Below are positions 7,703 to 14,492 of a stretch of 25,325 bases of DNA, piece by piece (the stretch's first letter is position 1; each line of letters opens with the position of its first letter). Made by a program: the position numbers and the translations under genes. Under the pieces are notes generated by a model. It searched no databases. It was not told the DNA's origin and was given only the letters and a program-made list of their open reading frames with translations. Source of the DNA: a virus; IMG/VR virus record IMGVR_UViG_3300032213_000052, positions 1-25,325 of that record; one strand, 5' to 3'.

Positions 7703-9456
7703 TAAATTACAGAACCTCTTTCCATAACATAGTCTGTAGATACCCAATGCACATCAATACCAGCAGAAACCATGTTTAAGTTGATACCACCTGCATAGCC
7801 TAGCCCTGTAACCCCCTGCCATTGGCGTGAAATTACTAGGTTTCCAGCAAATACATCGTCATCCCATGTAGCTGCATCCCAAACCGCTGTAGTGGTCGGG
7901 GTGTTTACAAAAGTGACTTTTCCAAGATTATTTTGGGTTTGGAAGTCCGTATTAATACCAGCATAGATACCAGGTGAGCCTACATCCACTAAAAATGTGG
8001 GGCGAACCATAGTAAAACGCTTTTGTTGACCTGGGTTCTCAAAATAGCTATACGCCTGTTGGCAAGTAGCCGATATTTGTGCGCCATCATCGGCAAAAGT
8101 ATCAAAAAACTTGCCTACAAAGCCTGTACCGCCAAAGTAAATATCGTCATTGTGTAGCTCAAAACAGGTCGTGTTGATGCCTGTAAAGTTGCACCAAGCC
8201 TTACTGATTGTGTGCATTACATATTGCTGAGTGCCTGAAGTGTCAGGAACATTAATAATCAGCATATTGGGTTTGGCATAATAAATGACTTGCCAGCCAA
8301 ATTCATTAGAATAAGCATCTGCCGCTTGAGAAATTGCAAAGAAAATCTTATCGGTAAGGTTAATTCTAGGGTCTAAACGGCTAGATTGCAGGGCAGAAGC
8401 CAATGGAACTAATCCATCTTGGGTAAGCAATAAGACATCGCCACCCCATTTATAAAAGCATCTTCTGCTATATATATAACCTAATTGCCATACGCCTTTT
8501 AAAGCCCATGTGTCAGCATTTGCTGGGTCTGTACCGTTATAAACAATAGCTTCACCCATATTAGTAACAAAAACTGCGTAATCGTCTACGCCTTGTCCAG
8601 CATCAATAGTCCAAGTAGCCATAGCTTGTAAAAAGCCACCGTTACGAGCAATACCACCAAAATCCAATGGGGAAGCTGCACCGCCCAACGCATTAACAGG
8701 CAAAAACCACACTTTTAAGGTGTTTTTTTCTGTGAAATACAGGCGGTTTTTAAATAAATTTACACTAATAAATGTATTGGAATTTACGCCAGTTATACCA
8801 AAACCAATTACATAACTACCAATAGTTAAGGCATCAGTAGCAGGGGTAGTAGCCATTACATAGGTAAGAGTGCTTGCGCCTGTTACCGTAACAATAAAAG
8901 TACCGTTAAAAGCCGATGGAAGGTTGCCAGTAATGGTTATTTGGTTGCCTGTCGCTAACCCATGAGGAGTAGCGGTTGTCATTGTGGCAAGCGTTCCAGC
9001 ACGAGTAATAGAAGAAATAGCGGCAGCCGTTGTAGTGGTTGCCATCTTGATCCAGTTAGTACCGTTGTAGATCAAGGTAGGGTCTGTGCCATTACAAGCC
9101 ACTAAAAAGTTACCGCCAGCGTTGGTTATGTTGACATACTGAAATTTGTCGTTAGTAACGGTAAAAACATTGGTAGCGGTAGTTGTATCGCAGTTATAAA
9201 TGGCTGTACCAGCGGCAGCAAACAGTTTTTGGGTATTTGCGCCAGCATAATTCATCAATGTATTGACTTTGCCAGTAATGCCTATTGATTTCTTAGAATA
9301 ACCCTTTCTCAACTGAACATCCGTAGGAGTAGGGTATAAATTGGTTAAGCTGACCGCATCAACAGGGGGCATTTGTGCTACAGAATCCCTAGCATTCCAG
9401 CCGCCAATAGGCGATGGTAGTGATGCAGTTAAGGCACTTCTAGCTTGTACTGCCAT
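7702..9456 (-). CDS. Tail hub / stabilisation protein (podoviral tail tube B-type role)
   Basis: A 584-aa structural protein. The N-terminus (PSPIGGWNARDSVAQMPPVD, then AVSLTNLYPTPTDVQLRKG) is a recognisable start of a podoviral tail protein family located after the neck adaptor. The rest is beta-rich with repeated short Gly/Asn turns (LLTQDGLVPLASAL; YFGGTGFVGKFFDTFADDGA), as expected for a propeller-like tail nozzle. Residues about 147-217 look like an inserted beta domain (TATPHGLATGNQITITG). It lies 2 nt after the adaptor gene. Equivalent roles are T7 gp12 and P22 gp10; exact relation is inferred from gene order and style. The stop overlaps the GNAT ATG by one base. Confidence 0.75.
   Translation of the reverse strand: MAVQARSALTASLPSPIGGWNARDSVAQMPPVDAVSLTNLYPTPTDVQLRKGYSKKSIGITGKVNTLMNYAGANTQKLFAAAGTAIYNCDTTTATNVFTVTNDKFQYVNITNAGGNFLVACNGTDPTLIYNGTNWIKMATTTTAAAISSITRAGTLATMTTATPHGLATGNQITITGNLPSAFNGTFIVTVTGASTLTYVMATTPATDALTIGSYVIGFGITGVNSNTFISVNLFKNRLYFTEKNTLKVWFLPVNALGGAASPLDFGGIARNGGFLQAMATWTIDAGQGVDDYAVFVTNMGEAIVYNGTDPANADTWALKGVWQLGYIYSRRCFYKWGGDVLLLTQDGLVPLASALQSSRLDPRINLTDKIFFAISQAADAYSNEFGWQVIYYAKPNMLIINVPDTSGTQQYVMHTISKAWCNFTGINTTCFELHNDDIYFGGTGFVGKFFDTFADDGAQISATCQQAYSYFENPGQQKRFTMVRPTFLVDVGSPGIYAGINTDFQTQNNLGKVTFVNTPTTTAVWDAATWDDDVFAGNLVISRQWQGVTGLGYAGGINLNMVSAGIDVHWVSTDYVMERGSVI
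8806..9018 (-). other. Inserted beta domain in the tail-hub protein
   Basis: Codons about 147-217 of the tail-hub gene encode ISSITRAGTLATMTTATPHG followed by LATGNQITITG, FNGTFIVTVT and STLTYVMATTPAT. This module (strand, TPHGLxxGxxVxIxG, yNGTfxVT, sxxxFTY) recurs as an independent cassette in many phage virion proteins. Its boundaries inside the surrounding beta protein are approximate. Confidence 0.55.
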
Positions 9457-9458
9457 AA

Positions 9459-10361
9459 TTAACTACCATAACCAGTATCGGGAATATTTGCCCAGCCAAT
9501 CAATACTGCGCTTGGTTGCGGAGCAAATGACAGGGTAGCAGAGCCTTTATCGTTAGCTTTGGCAATGCTTAAATAACGGTTATAGTCTTGTTGCAATGCA
9601 GTAGTATCAAACGACTTAATTTGGAAGTATTTAAGTTTTGTTGCCAAAACAAGAATGGTGTCATCCAATACAGAAGTATCGTCATCAACCGTAAAACTGT
9701 TCTTTACTTGGTTATTAGCACTTCTGACCCAACCTTTAGAACGGTACTCAAAGCCTAAGTATTCTAGGGTGTTGTATGGTGGCCAAATCTGAAACTCATT
9801 GCCAAGAATACGCCAACGAACCCTAGGGCCTGTTGAAATATAGCCTGATTTCAGCCATTGCCATTGCTGTGCATCAACTGGGCCAAGCATTTGCCAATGT
9901 TTTGTCTTATCCCAATGGGTATTATCTGTGACGGTTTCATAATCAGACGGCAACGGATACTTTGTTCTACTAAAAGTTACAGTACCGCCAACGCTTGTAG
10001 ACGATGCTAACTGACTAGCCGTTACGGTTGATCCTGCGACTGATTCAACATAGGTATCTTGGGGAATAGCTGTGCCAACGATTGAATAGTTGTTATCTAA
10101 ACCTGTAACATTACCAACATTTAATAGGTTATAAGTGTTAGCAACGGTATCGCAGGTCGTAGTTATTGCTGTGGTGTAAAAACGATACTCCAACTCCAAC
10201 GCTTGCCAATTGTGTTCTTTAACTAAATCATAGCCAGCACGGTTCATCAAAGCCAAGATTTGTTGCGTGTCTTGGCTAGGATTACCTGCCACATTGGGGG
10301 TAATAGCTAAATTAAGTTCAGATTGAACTTGATTTACTAATTGGAGCATCGTTGATGACAT
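9459..10361 (-). CDS. Head-to-tail adaptor / tail tube A-type protein
   Basis: A 300-aa protein immediately before the tail-hub gene. The helical N-terminus (MLQLVNQVQSELNLAITPNV, then QQILALMNRAGYDLVKEHNW) and later YPLPSDYETVTDNTHWD, FQIWPP and GFEYRSKGWV segments are typical of podoviral gp11/gp4-like neck proteins that join the portal ring to the tail. The late helical part (DTILVLATKLKYFQIKSFDT) fits the same family. Residues about 70-131 are an apparent inserted beta domain. The start has RBS AGGA about 7 nt upstream. It faces the HNH gene across a 113-nt divergent intergenic region. Family role is confident in outline; exact homologue not determined. Confidence 0.75.
   Translation of the reverse strand: MSSTMLQLVNQVQSELNLAITPNVAGNPSQDTQQILALMNRAGYDLVKEHNWQALELEYRFYTTAITTTCDTVANTYNLLNVGNVTGLDNNYSIVGTAIPQDTYVESVAGSTVTASQLASSTSVGGTVTFSRTKYPLPSDYETVTDNTHWDKTKHWQMLGPVDAQQWQWLKSGYISTGPRVRWRILGNEFQIWPPYNTLEYLGFEYRSKGWVRSANNQVKNSFTVDDDTSVLDDTILVLATKLKYFQIKSFDTTALQQDYNRYLSIAKANDKGSATLSFAPQPSAVLIGWANIPDTGYGS
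9969..10154 (-). other. Inserted beta domain in the adaptor protein
   Basis: Codons about 70-131 of the adaptor gene encode VGTAIPQDTYVESVAGSTVT and SVGGTVTF, matching the style of a small beta module (GxGIPxGTxVxSVxGxTVTLS...G) that recurs in phage virion proteins. It splits the neck-protein core between the FYTTAI strand and the KYPLPSDY motif. Confidence 0.5.
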
Positions 10362-10375
10362 ATTTATATCCTCTT

Positions 10376-10409
10376 ACTTGGTTTTTTACCCAAGTATTTG
10401 GGTTATAAT
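10376..10409 (+). promoter_or_regulatory. Sigma70-like promoter with abutting palindrome, upstream of HNH gene
   Basis: A perfect TATAAT lies at 10404-10409. A plausible but weak -35 lies near 10380-10386 (GGTTTT/GTTTTT). The spacer contains ACCCAAGTATTTGGGT (10388-10403), two 8-nt half-sites with one mismatch that touch the -10 box, and an additional half-site ACTTGG at 10376-10381. The promoter fits plus-strand transcription of the HNH gene; the palindrome could be an operator or an RNA stem. Part of the same motif on the minus strand (TTGGGTA) lies upstream of the adaptor gene. Confidence 0.6.
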
Positions 10410-10413
10410 GGTT

Positions 10414-10474
10414 CGGAACAGAAGGCAGTTTCCGCTACCTTCGCCCCTAAACAGCACAACTTATTGGAGTTGCA
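10414..10474 (+). promoter_or_regulatory. HNH mRNA leader with competing hairpins and RBS
   Basis: Between the -10 box and the HNH ATG are about 60 untranslated bases. GAAGGCAG (10421-10428) can pair with CTACCTTC (10435-10442), one mismatch, around loop TTTCCG. Alternatively CGGAA (10414-10418) can pair with TTCCG (10430-10434), using that loop. Near the start codon, CAAC (10457-10460) can pair with GTTG (10469-10472), placing the GGAG ribosome-binding site in and beside a loop. The stems are short, so regulatory function is tentative. Confidence 0.4.
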
Positions 10475-10975
10475 ATGTCTGAAACTAATTTTACCCTAAC
10501 AAAAGAGTATTTACATCAAGTTTTTGAATACAAAGACGGACATTTGTATTACAAAGAAAAAACTGGTCAACGATCAAAAATTGGCAAAAAAGTTGGTTCT
10601 TTAGCAAAAACTGGTTATTTTTCTACCACTATTAAAAAAAGACCATATTTAATACATCGTTTAATTTTTTTAATGTTTTATGGTTATTTACCTAAACAAG
10701 TAGATCATATAAATAATAATAGAGCAGACAATACTATTAAAAATTTAAGAGAAGCGGATAACACTACAAATCAATGGAATGTGAAAATTCAAAAAAACAA
10801 CACCTCAGGCTATAAAAATGTTAGTTGGGTTAAGAAAGATAAGCGTTATAAGGTTGAAATTGCTGTAAATAAAAATAAAAAATACTTAGGGTATTTTGAA
10901 GATTTAGAACTTGCCGATCTAGTAGCCCATGAAGCTAGGGACTTATATCACGGCAAGTTTGCTAGGCACAATTAG
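10475..10975 (+). CDS. HNH homing endonuclease with AP2 DNA-binding domain
   Basis: A 166-aa free-standing homing endonuclease and the only plus-strand gene. The nuclease part (about 50-105) has the HNH_3-type pattern: IHRLIFLMFYGYLPKQVDHI with Asp77-His78, then NNNRADNTIKNLREA with the conserved NL, and a following Asn-containing helix. The AP2-like DNA-binding part (about 110-150) reads SGYKNVSWVKKDKRYKVEIA followed by KYLGYFEDLELA. Such genes cut related genomes lacking them and are copied in by repair. The RBS is GGAG six bases before the ATG. Its last 4 nt overlap the end of the oppositely oriented 209-aa gene. It is visibly more AT- and Lys/Asn-rich than neighbours, consistent with transfer. 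No interrupted gene or intron is evident. Confidence 0.9.
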   Translation: MSETNFTLTKEYLHQVFEYKDGHLYYKEKTGQRSKIGKKVGSLAKTGYFSTTIKKRPYLIHRLIFLMFYGYLPKQVDHINNNRADNTIKNLREADNTTNQWNVKIQKNNTSGYKNVSWVKKDKRYKVEIAVNKNKKYLGYFEDLELADLVAHEARDLYHGKFARHN

Positions 10976-11601
10976 GCTTCTTCAGCTTCTTTAACCTTTT
11001 TTGCTCTAGGTTTTTTTTCAGCCATCATAGCCATAAGTGCATCAATCTGCGCTTGTTGTTTGGCTAATTTTTGGTCTGATTCAACCCTAATTTTTTCATT
11101 TTCTTCTTTTAGAGCGTTAATTTCATGCTCACGCTTATCGGTTTCTGCTGCCGTAGTTGCTAGATTTAAAAATGCCTTTGCTTTGTCACGGAACGCATAA
11201 GGGGACATTCCTGCAATCATTCCCATGCGCTGTAACTGTTGGTCTGAAGCGTGTGCAATAGATTCTACCGTTTGGAACTTAATTGCCCTTAATTCTTCAG
11301 CCTGGCTTTTTGATACTAAAGGCCACTCTGATAAAGGTGTTCCAACAACTTCATCGTCATGCGCTCCTTGTCTATTCATGTAATTAGCCCATTGAATAGG
11401 AAAACGCTGCTTATGGTTTTGTAACGCATAAGTGTCGATTTCGGTTAGGGTATCGCCAGCAACGCAGATATGTACAAAATCAAAGTCTTTGTAAATTGGT
11501 CTGCCAGCGTCTATGGACTCCTGCTCTTGTTGTACGGATTTCTTGTAAAAACGTACTTGTAGGCGTGAATCTGCTCCTTGTGTATCTGAAGGTAAAGCCA
11601 T
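10972..11601 (-). CDS. Conserved phage protein with C-terminal coiled coil (unknown function)
   Basis: A 209-aa protein between the capsid module and the adaptor. Residues about 1-95 contain LQVRFYKKSVQQEQESIDAG, DFVHICVAGDTLTEIDTYAL and HKQRFPIQWANYMNRQ, then GTPLSEWPLVSKSQAEELRA and VESIAHASDQQLQRMGMIAG. The pattern 'target-style (VAGD.L.EI..) head, then a SAP/HeH-like helical pair' recurs in podoviruses at this genome position, function unknown. Residues about 150-195 are a long charged coiled coil, ending in a Lys/Glu-rich tail (KKPRAKKVKEAEEA). It has a strong RBS (AGGAG) and follows the terminator, so it depends on readthrough or an unseen promoter. It may be a head-associated or assembly protein; this is a guess from position. 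Confidence 0.6.
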   Translation of the reverse strand: MALPSDTQGADSRLQVRFYKKSVQQEQESIDAGRPIYKDFDFVHICVAGDTLTEIDTYALQNHKQRFPIQWANYMNRQGAHDDEVVGTPLSEWPLVSKSQAEELRAIKFQTVESIAHASDQQLQRMGMIAGMSPYAFRDKAKAFLNLATTAAETDKREHEINALKEENEKIRVESDQKLAKQQAQIDALMAMMAEKKPRAKKVKEAEEA

Positions 11602-11636
11602 TTTTAATTCTCCTAAGGTATTAGGTTGTTAAAAGG

Positions 11637-11673
11637 AAAAAGGGGCTACCAATTAAGGTAACCCCCTGTTTTT
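11637..11673. terminator. Intrinsic terminator, potentially bidirectional
   Basis: A 9-bp stem (plus GGGGCTACC at 11642-11650 with GGTAACCCC at 11657-11665, one G:T pair) encloses loop AATTAA. On the minus strand the stem is followed by TTTTT and further T-rich sequence, a textbook rho-independent terminator ending the capsid transcript. On the plus strand it is followed three bases later by TTTTT (11669-11673), so it may also stop transcription arriving from the HNH gene. Confidence 0.88.
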
Positions 11674-11687
11674 ACTACATATTGCTA

Positions 11688-11984
11688 TTAAACACTAGCT
11701 TTTGAGAACCAAGCGTAATCACCTGAAGCTACGGCAACGGCTGGACTTAAATAAGTACCACCTGAAGCTGTAACTACAAATGTTGAAGCATTGATTGAGC
11801 AAGTCGCTGTAGAGGCTGTAATAGCCGCACCAGCAACACCTAGTACATAACGCAAACCGTCTGAACCAAACACTTGTGAACCAAGTGGGCCGTTGACGGG
11901 AATGCCAGTACCAGCGGAGTTAGGGTTAGTTTGGACTACAGCATCCAAATTAATACCCGAGGTAGGTGTAATGTTATATGACAT
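11688..11984 (-). CDS. Small virion protein, candidate capsid decoration protein
   Basis: A 98-aa, Ala/Ser/Thr/Gly-rich beta protein with no charged clusters: MSYNITPTSGINLDAVVQTN, a middle GSQVFGSDGLRYVLGVAGAA, and an Ala/Thr-rich C-terminal half ending in SGDYAWFSKASV. It follows the major capsid gene by 28 nt, has a good RBS (AAAGGA), and is the last gene before a strong terminator, so it should be made in amounts similar to the capsid protein. In many phages this slot holds a head-stabilising or decoration protein. No named family is recognised; the role is inferred from position, size and composition. Confidence 0.55.
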   Translation of the reverse strand: MSYNITPTSGINLDAVVQTNPNSAGTGIPVNGPLGSQVFGSDGLRYVLGVAGAAITASTATCSINASTFVVTASGGTYLSPAVAVASGDYAWFSKASV

Positions 11985-12012
11985 GATAATTTTCCTTTAA
12001 TTAGTCAGTTGA

Positions 12013-12993
12013 TTAAGAACCAGTCAAGATGCCTTGCAATGAAGCATTGGAGCAAGTTAAGTTACCTGCCCAACCATACAGCTTCACGATTGCATCTTGG
12101 TTAATAGACTGACGCTCACCACCGATTGGAACAAAATTACGCTCTTTGTGTGGGCGGAAGAAGATGTAATCGGTGTTCAAGAGATACATATACAATGCGT
12201 TCTCTTGTGCGCCAATACCACCACCTAATACCACATCAGCAGACATACCGCCACCGTAGAACTTGAGGGATGCAAAACCTGCTGCACCTTCGTCTACACC
12301 AGCAATACGCTGAATTGCTTGCAAAGAAGCTACATAACGCTGATACAAAGTGTTACCAGCAATAATAAGGTCAACCTTATCATTACCACGAACAGATTTA
12401 ATAGCAGCAGTAGTCATAGCAGCTTGGATTAATGCGGAAGAATCAGCACCTGTTGTTGCCTGGTTACGCCAAAATTCCCAGTTTGCACGGTTAATACCAC
12501 CGTAAGTACCGCTTGAAGGTGAAGTAGAAACAGCAGCGGCTAGGCCTGTGATGTTCTTACCACCGTTGCCTGTACCGTCACCATAAAGGTCACCCGAAAT
12601 GCGGTTCAACAAGCGAGCTTCGGAAACTTGCATACGACCATCTAACAAGTCGATGATTGCCTCTTTGCTGCTGTTTTGGAGCATTTCTAAGCCTGACATT
12701 GTTACAGAATCAGCATACTGAGTAATGCTGAACTGAGCAGCCGAGATTGGGCTATCAGGAGTAATGTTCAGCACTTCATAGCCGCTATACGAGTTAGCGT
12801 TATTGGTTGCTGGGTCGTTGTACATAATTTCTTCAAGGATTACGTTACCGCCTGAAAATGGGCGTACGTTACCTTTGCTGTTTAGGCGTTGAAGAATTGC
12901 GTTGTTTTGAGTTAAGTTGTCTGCCAATACTCCGCTACGACTTTGAATGGTGGTAGCGATAATATCGGTAATTGCGCTATTTGCGAATGCCAT
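12013..12993 (-). CDS. Major capsid protein
   Basis: A 326-aa protein directly after the scaffold gene, with HK97-fold style sequence. Key segments: the N-terminal arm MAFANSAITDIIATTIQSRS, the NAILQRLNSKGNVRPFSGGN strand region, YADSVTMSGLEML and the helix DLLDGRMQVSEARLLNRISG. A glycine-rich loop follows (GDLYGDGTGNGGKNITGL), then the central A-domain-like KVDLIIAGNTLYQRYVASLQ, and a conserved end YMYLLNTDYIFFRPHKERNF with GERQSINQDAIVKLYGWAGN. The late 'QDAIVKLYGWAGNLTCSNAS' is characteristic of this phage capsid group. RBS AAAGGA precedes the ATG. Length fits a small HK97-like coat without an internal scaffold domain, consistent with the separate scaffold gene. Confidence 0.92.
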   Translation of the reverse strand: MAFANSAITDIIATTIQSRSGVLADNLTQNNAILQRLNSKGNVRPFSGGNVILEEIMYNDPATNNANSYSGYEVLNITPDSPISAAQFSITQYADSVTMSGLEMLQNSSKEAIIDLLDGRMQVSEARLLNRISGDLYGDGTGNGGKNITGLAAAVSTSPSSGTYGGINRANWEFWRNQATTGADSSALIQAAMTTAAIKSVRGNDKVDLIIAGNTLYQRYVASLQAIQRIAGVDEGAAGFASLKFYGGGMSADVVLGGGIGAQENALYMYLLNTDYIFFRPHKERNFVPIGGERQSINQDAIVKLYGWAGNLTCSNASLQGILTGS

Positions 12994-13014
12994 GATATTT
13001 CCTTTTTAGTTAAG

Positions 13015-14106
13015 TTAAACCCGACCACCCTCTGCATCGGCTAAATTAGCCATTAACAGCGAGCGTCTATCCTTTGCATCTGTCTTAGACACTTGACCGC
13101 TAGGAGTAGCTGATCGTGGACTAACAGCAGTTGCTTTGGCTTTAGCTACTTGCTGTGCCTTAGACGCTTGGGTACTGGCCGATTTCAGGAGTTTGTCCTG
13201 TTCTAGCTTGTACGCTTCGTCATTCATACGCACCGCTTTGGCATAAGCCGATTCTAGGTCTTGGGCTAAACCTCGCTCAAGTAATTGAGCCATATCTTCC
13301 CTTACCATCTCAAAGTGCGGAAACCGCTCCTTGTTACTACTAACCCGACTAATTTCTGAGGTCAATCGAGCATTTTCTTCCTGTTCCCGAATCGCTGACA
13401 GTTGCTGAACTTGTTGCTGTGTTGCTTGAAGTTGCTGCATTAACTGCTGTTGATACGGGTCTACATACGCCTGTTGTGGCGCTTGTAAACTATCTTGATT
13501 TAATTGTATTCCATAATCTTGTGCAAGTCTATGAAACATCTGCACTTTTTGATCATACGGTGCTTTGGTCAAAATCATGTGCGCCCGACCAAGATTATTA
13601 ATCCAAGCTACTGGGTGAATTCCTTGTGATTGCAGTTCAGGAACAAAAGGCCCAATGGCTTCGGTTAATTGTCTTGCGTTGTCTGCTTCCGCTTTATAGG
13701 CAGAAACACCCTTTTTGTACTCTGCCTCACGCTGGTTAGCGTATTCAGCAAACTTAGCAAACTCCTCTTTATCTAAGGGTTTACCCTCCTGCATCTTGTT
13801 CCATACCTCTACATACTCTTTTTTCCAAGTAGTAGGGCGTTTTATTTCTTCTTCAGGAACATCACTAGCTTCTCCCACCAAGTCAGGTTCTTCAGCACTA
13901 TCTTGATCGGTGCTGGCTTCTTGGGCCTTATAACGGCCTTTTTCGTCACGGTCGTTGTTTTCTTCAGCGTTGGTTTCTTGACTGGCGTTTTCGGTTTGGA
14001 TTGGATCGTCATTTACTTCAATCTCCTTTTCAGTAGGTGCTTCAAGTGTGCCATCTTCGGCTTGTTCTAAGGCTGCTTCAAGTAGTTCTCTGCGGTCATC
14101 AGACAT
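13015..14106 (-). CDS. Capsid scaffolding protein
   Basis: A 363-aa, highly charged, helical protein immediately upstream of the capsid gene. Residues 1-95 are acidic and disordered-looking, rich in Glu, Asp, Asn and Gln (EIEVNDDPIQTENASQETNA). A conserved block follows (KRPTTWKKEYVEVWNKMQEG), a pattern repeatedly seen in podoviral scaffolds, then long amphipathic helices. A Gln-rich coiled coil spans about 215-245 (YQQQLMQQLQATQQQVQQLS). The C-terminus is basic and Ser/Lys-rich before an acidic end (RRSLLMANLADAEGG). Such proteins line the inside of the procapsid and leave during maturation. No protease domain is visible. Confidence 0.87.
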   Translation of the reverse strand: MSDDRRELLEAALEQAEDGTLEAPTEKEIEVNDDPIQTENASQETNAEENNDRDEKGRYKAQEASTDQDSAEEPDLVGEASDVPEEEIKRPTTWKKEYVEVWNKMQEGKPLDKEEFAKFAEYANQREAEYKKGVSAYKAEADNARQLTEAIGPFVPELQSQGIHPVAWINNLGRAHMILTKAPYDQKVQMFHRLAQDYGIQLNQDSLQAPQQAYVDPYQQQLMQQLQATQQQVQQLSAIREQEENARLTSEISRVSSNKERFPHFEMVREDMAQLLERGLAQDLESAYAKAVRMNDEAYKLEQDKLLKSASTQASKAQQVAKAKATAVSPRSATPSGQVSKTDAKDRRSLLMANLADAEGGRV

Positions 14107-14114
14107 GGTTGTTC

Positions 14115-14492
14115 CTATCGGTAGTTAAGTTTGGAGTAAGTAATTTCAGCAATCTGCCGTTTACGGGCTTCTTGCTCTTTGCGGCTAAATTCAATGGTTT
14201 TAGGCTGCATTGGCACATCATTGCCTATTTCTACGCAGTTATTGCGCTTTAGGTTCTCACGGTGCTTAGAACGGCTAGAAACCCATGTGCCGTCAGCCAT
14301 AGAGATATGCCCTGGAATGTCGGGCATTACCATTGGAACTTCTCTAGACTTCATAGCTACCTTATCCAACCAAGATGCTTTGGCGGCTTTTAAGCCAATG
14401 GTAGGTGTCCACCATTCTAGGAAGAATTCTTCGTCAGTTTGTTTAACTTGAACATGGTTTCCTTCGGAATATCCGCATTTTGGGCAAAGCAT
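14115..14492 (-). CDS. Conserved small phage protein with N-terminal CxxC motif
   Basis: A 125-aa protein of unknown function. The N-terminus MLCPKCGYSEGNHVQV has a single CPKC knuckle like half of a zinc ribbon; no second CxxC follows, so metal binding would need dimerisation or His18. The centre carries DIPGHISMADGTWVSSRSKH followed by RENLKRNNCVEIGNDVPM, a motif (x-DG-x-WVxSRSxHRxxLKRxxCxExGND) that recurs in phages next to scaffold and portal genes. The C-terminus is basic and helical. It forms a TAATG junction with the glycosyltransferase stop and precedes the scaffold by 8 nt, suggesting a head-assembly association. Confidence 0.65.
   Translation of the reverse strand: MLCPKCGYSEGNHVQVKQTDEEFFLEWWTPTIGLKAAKASWLDKVAMKSREVPMVMPDIPGHISMADGTWVSSRSKHRENLKRNNCVEIGNDVPMQPKTIEFSRKEQEARKRQIAEITYSKLNYR

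Noticed and set aside
7703-7747. TTG start extending the GNAT protein by 15 residues
   Set aside because: It would overlap the tail-hub gene by 46 nt; the coupled ATG at 7702 fits the family's usual start.
10362-10975. A group I intron or intein around the HNH gene
   Set aside because: The HNH gene is intergenic; both flanking genes look complete and no intron core or splice motif is visible.
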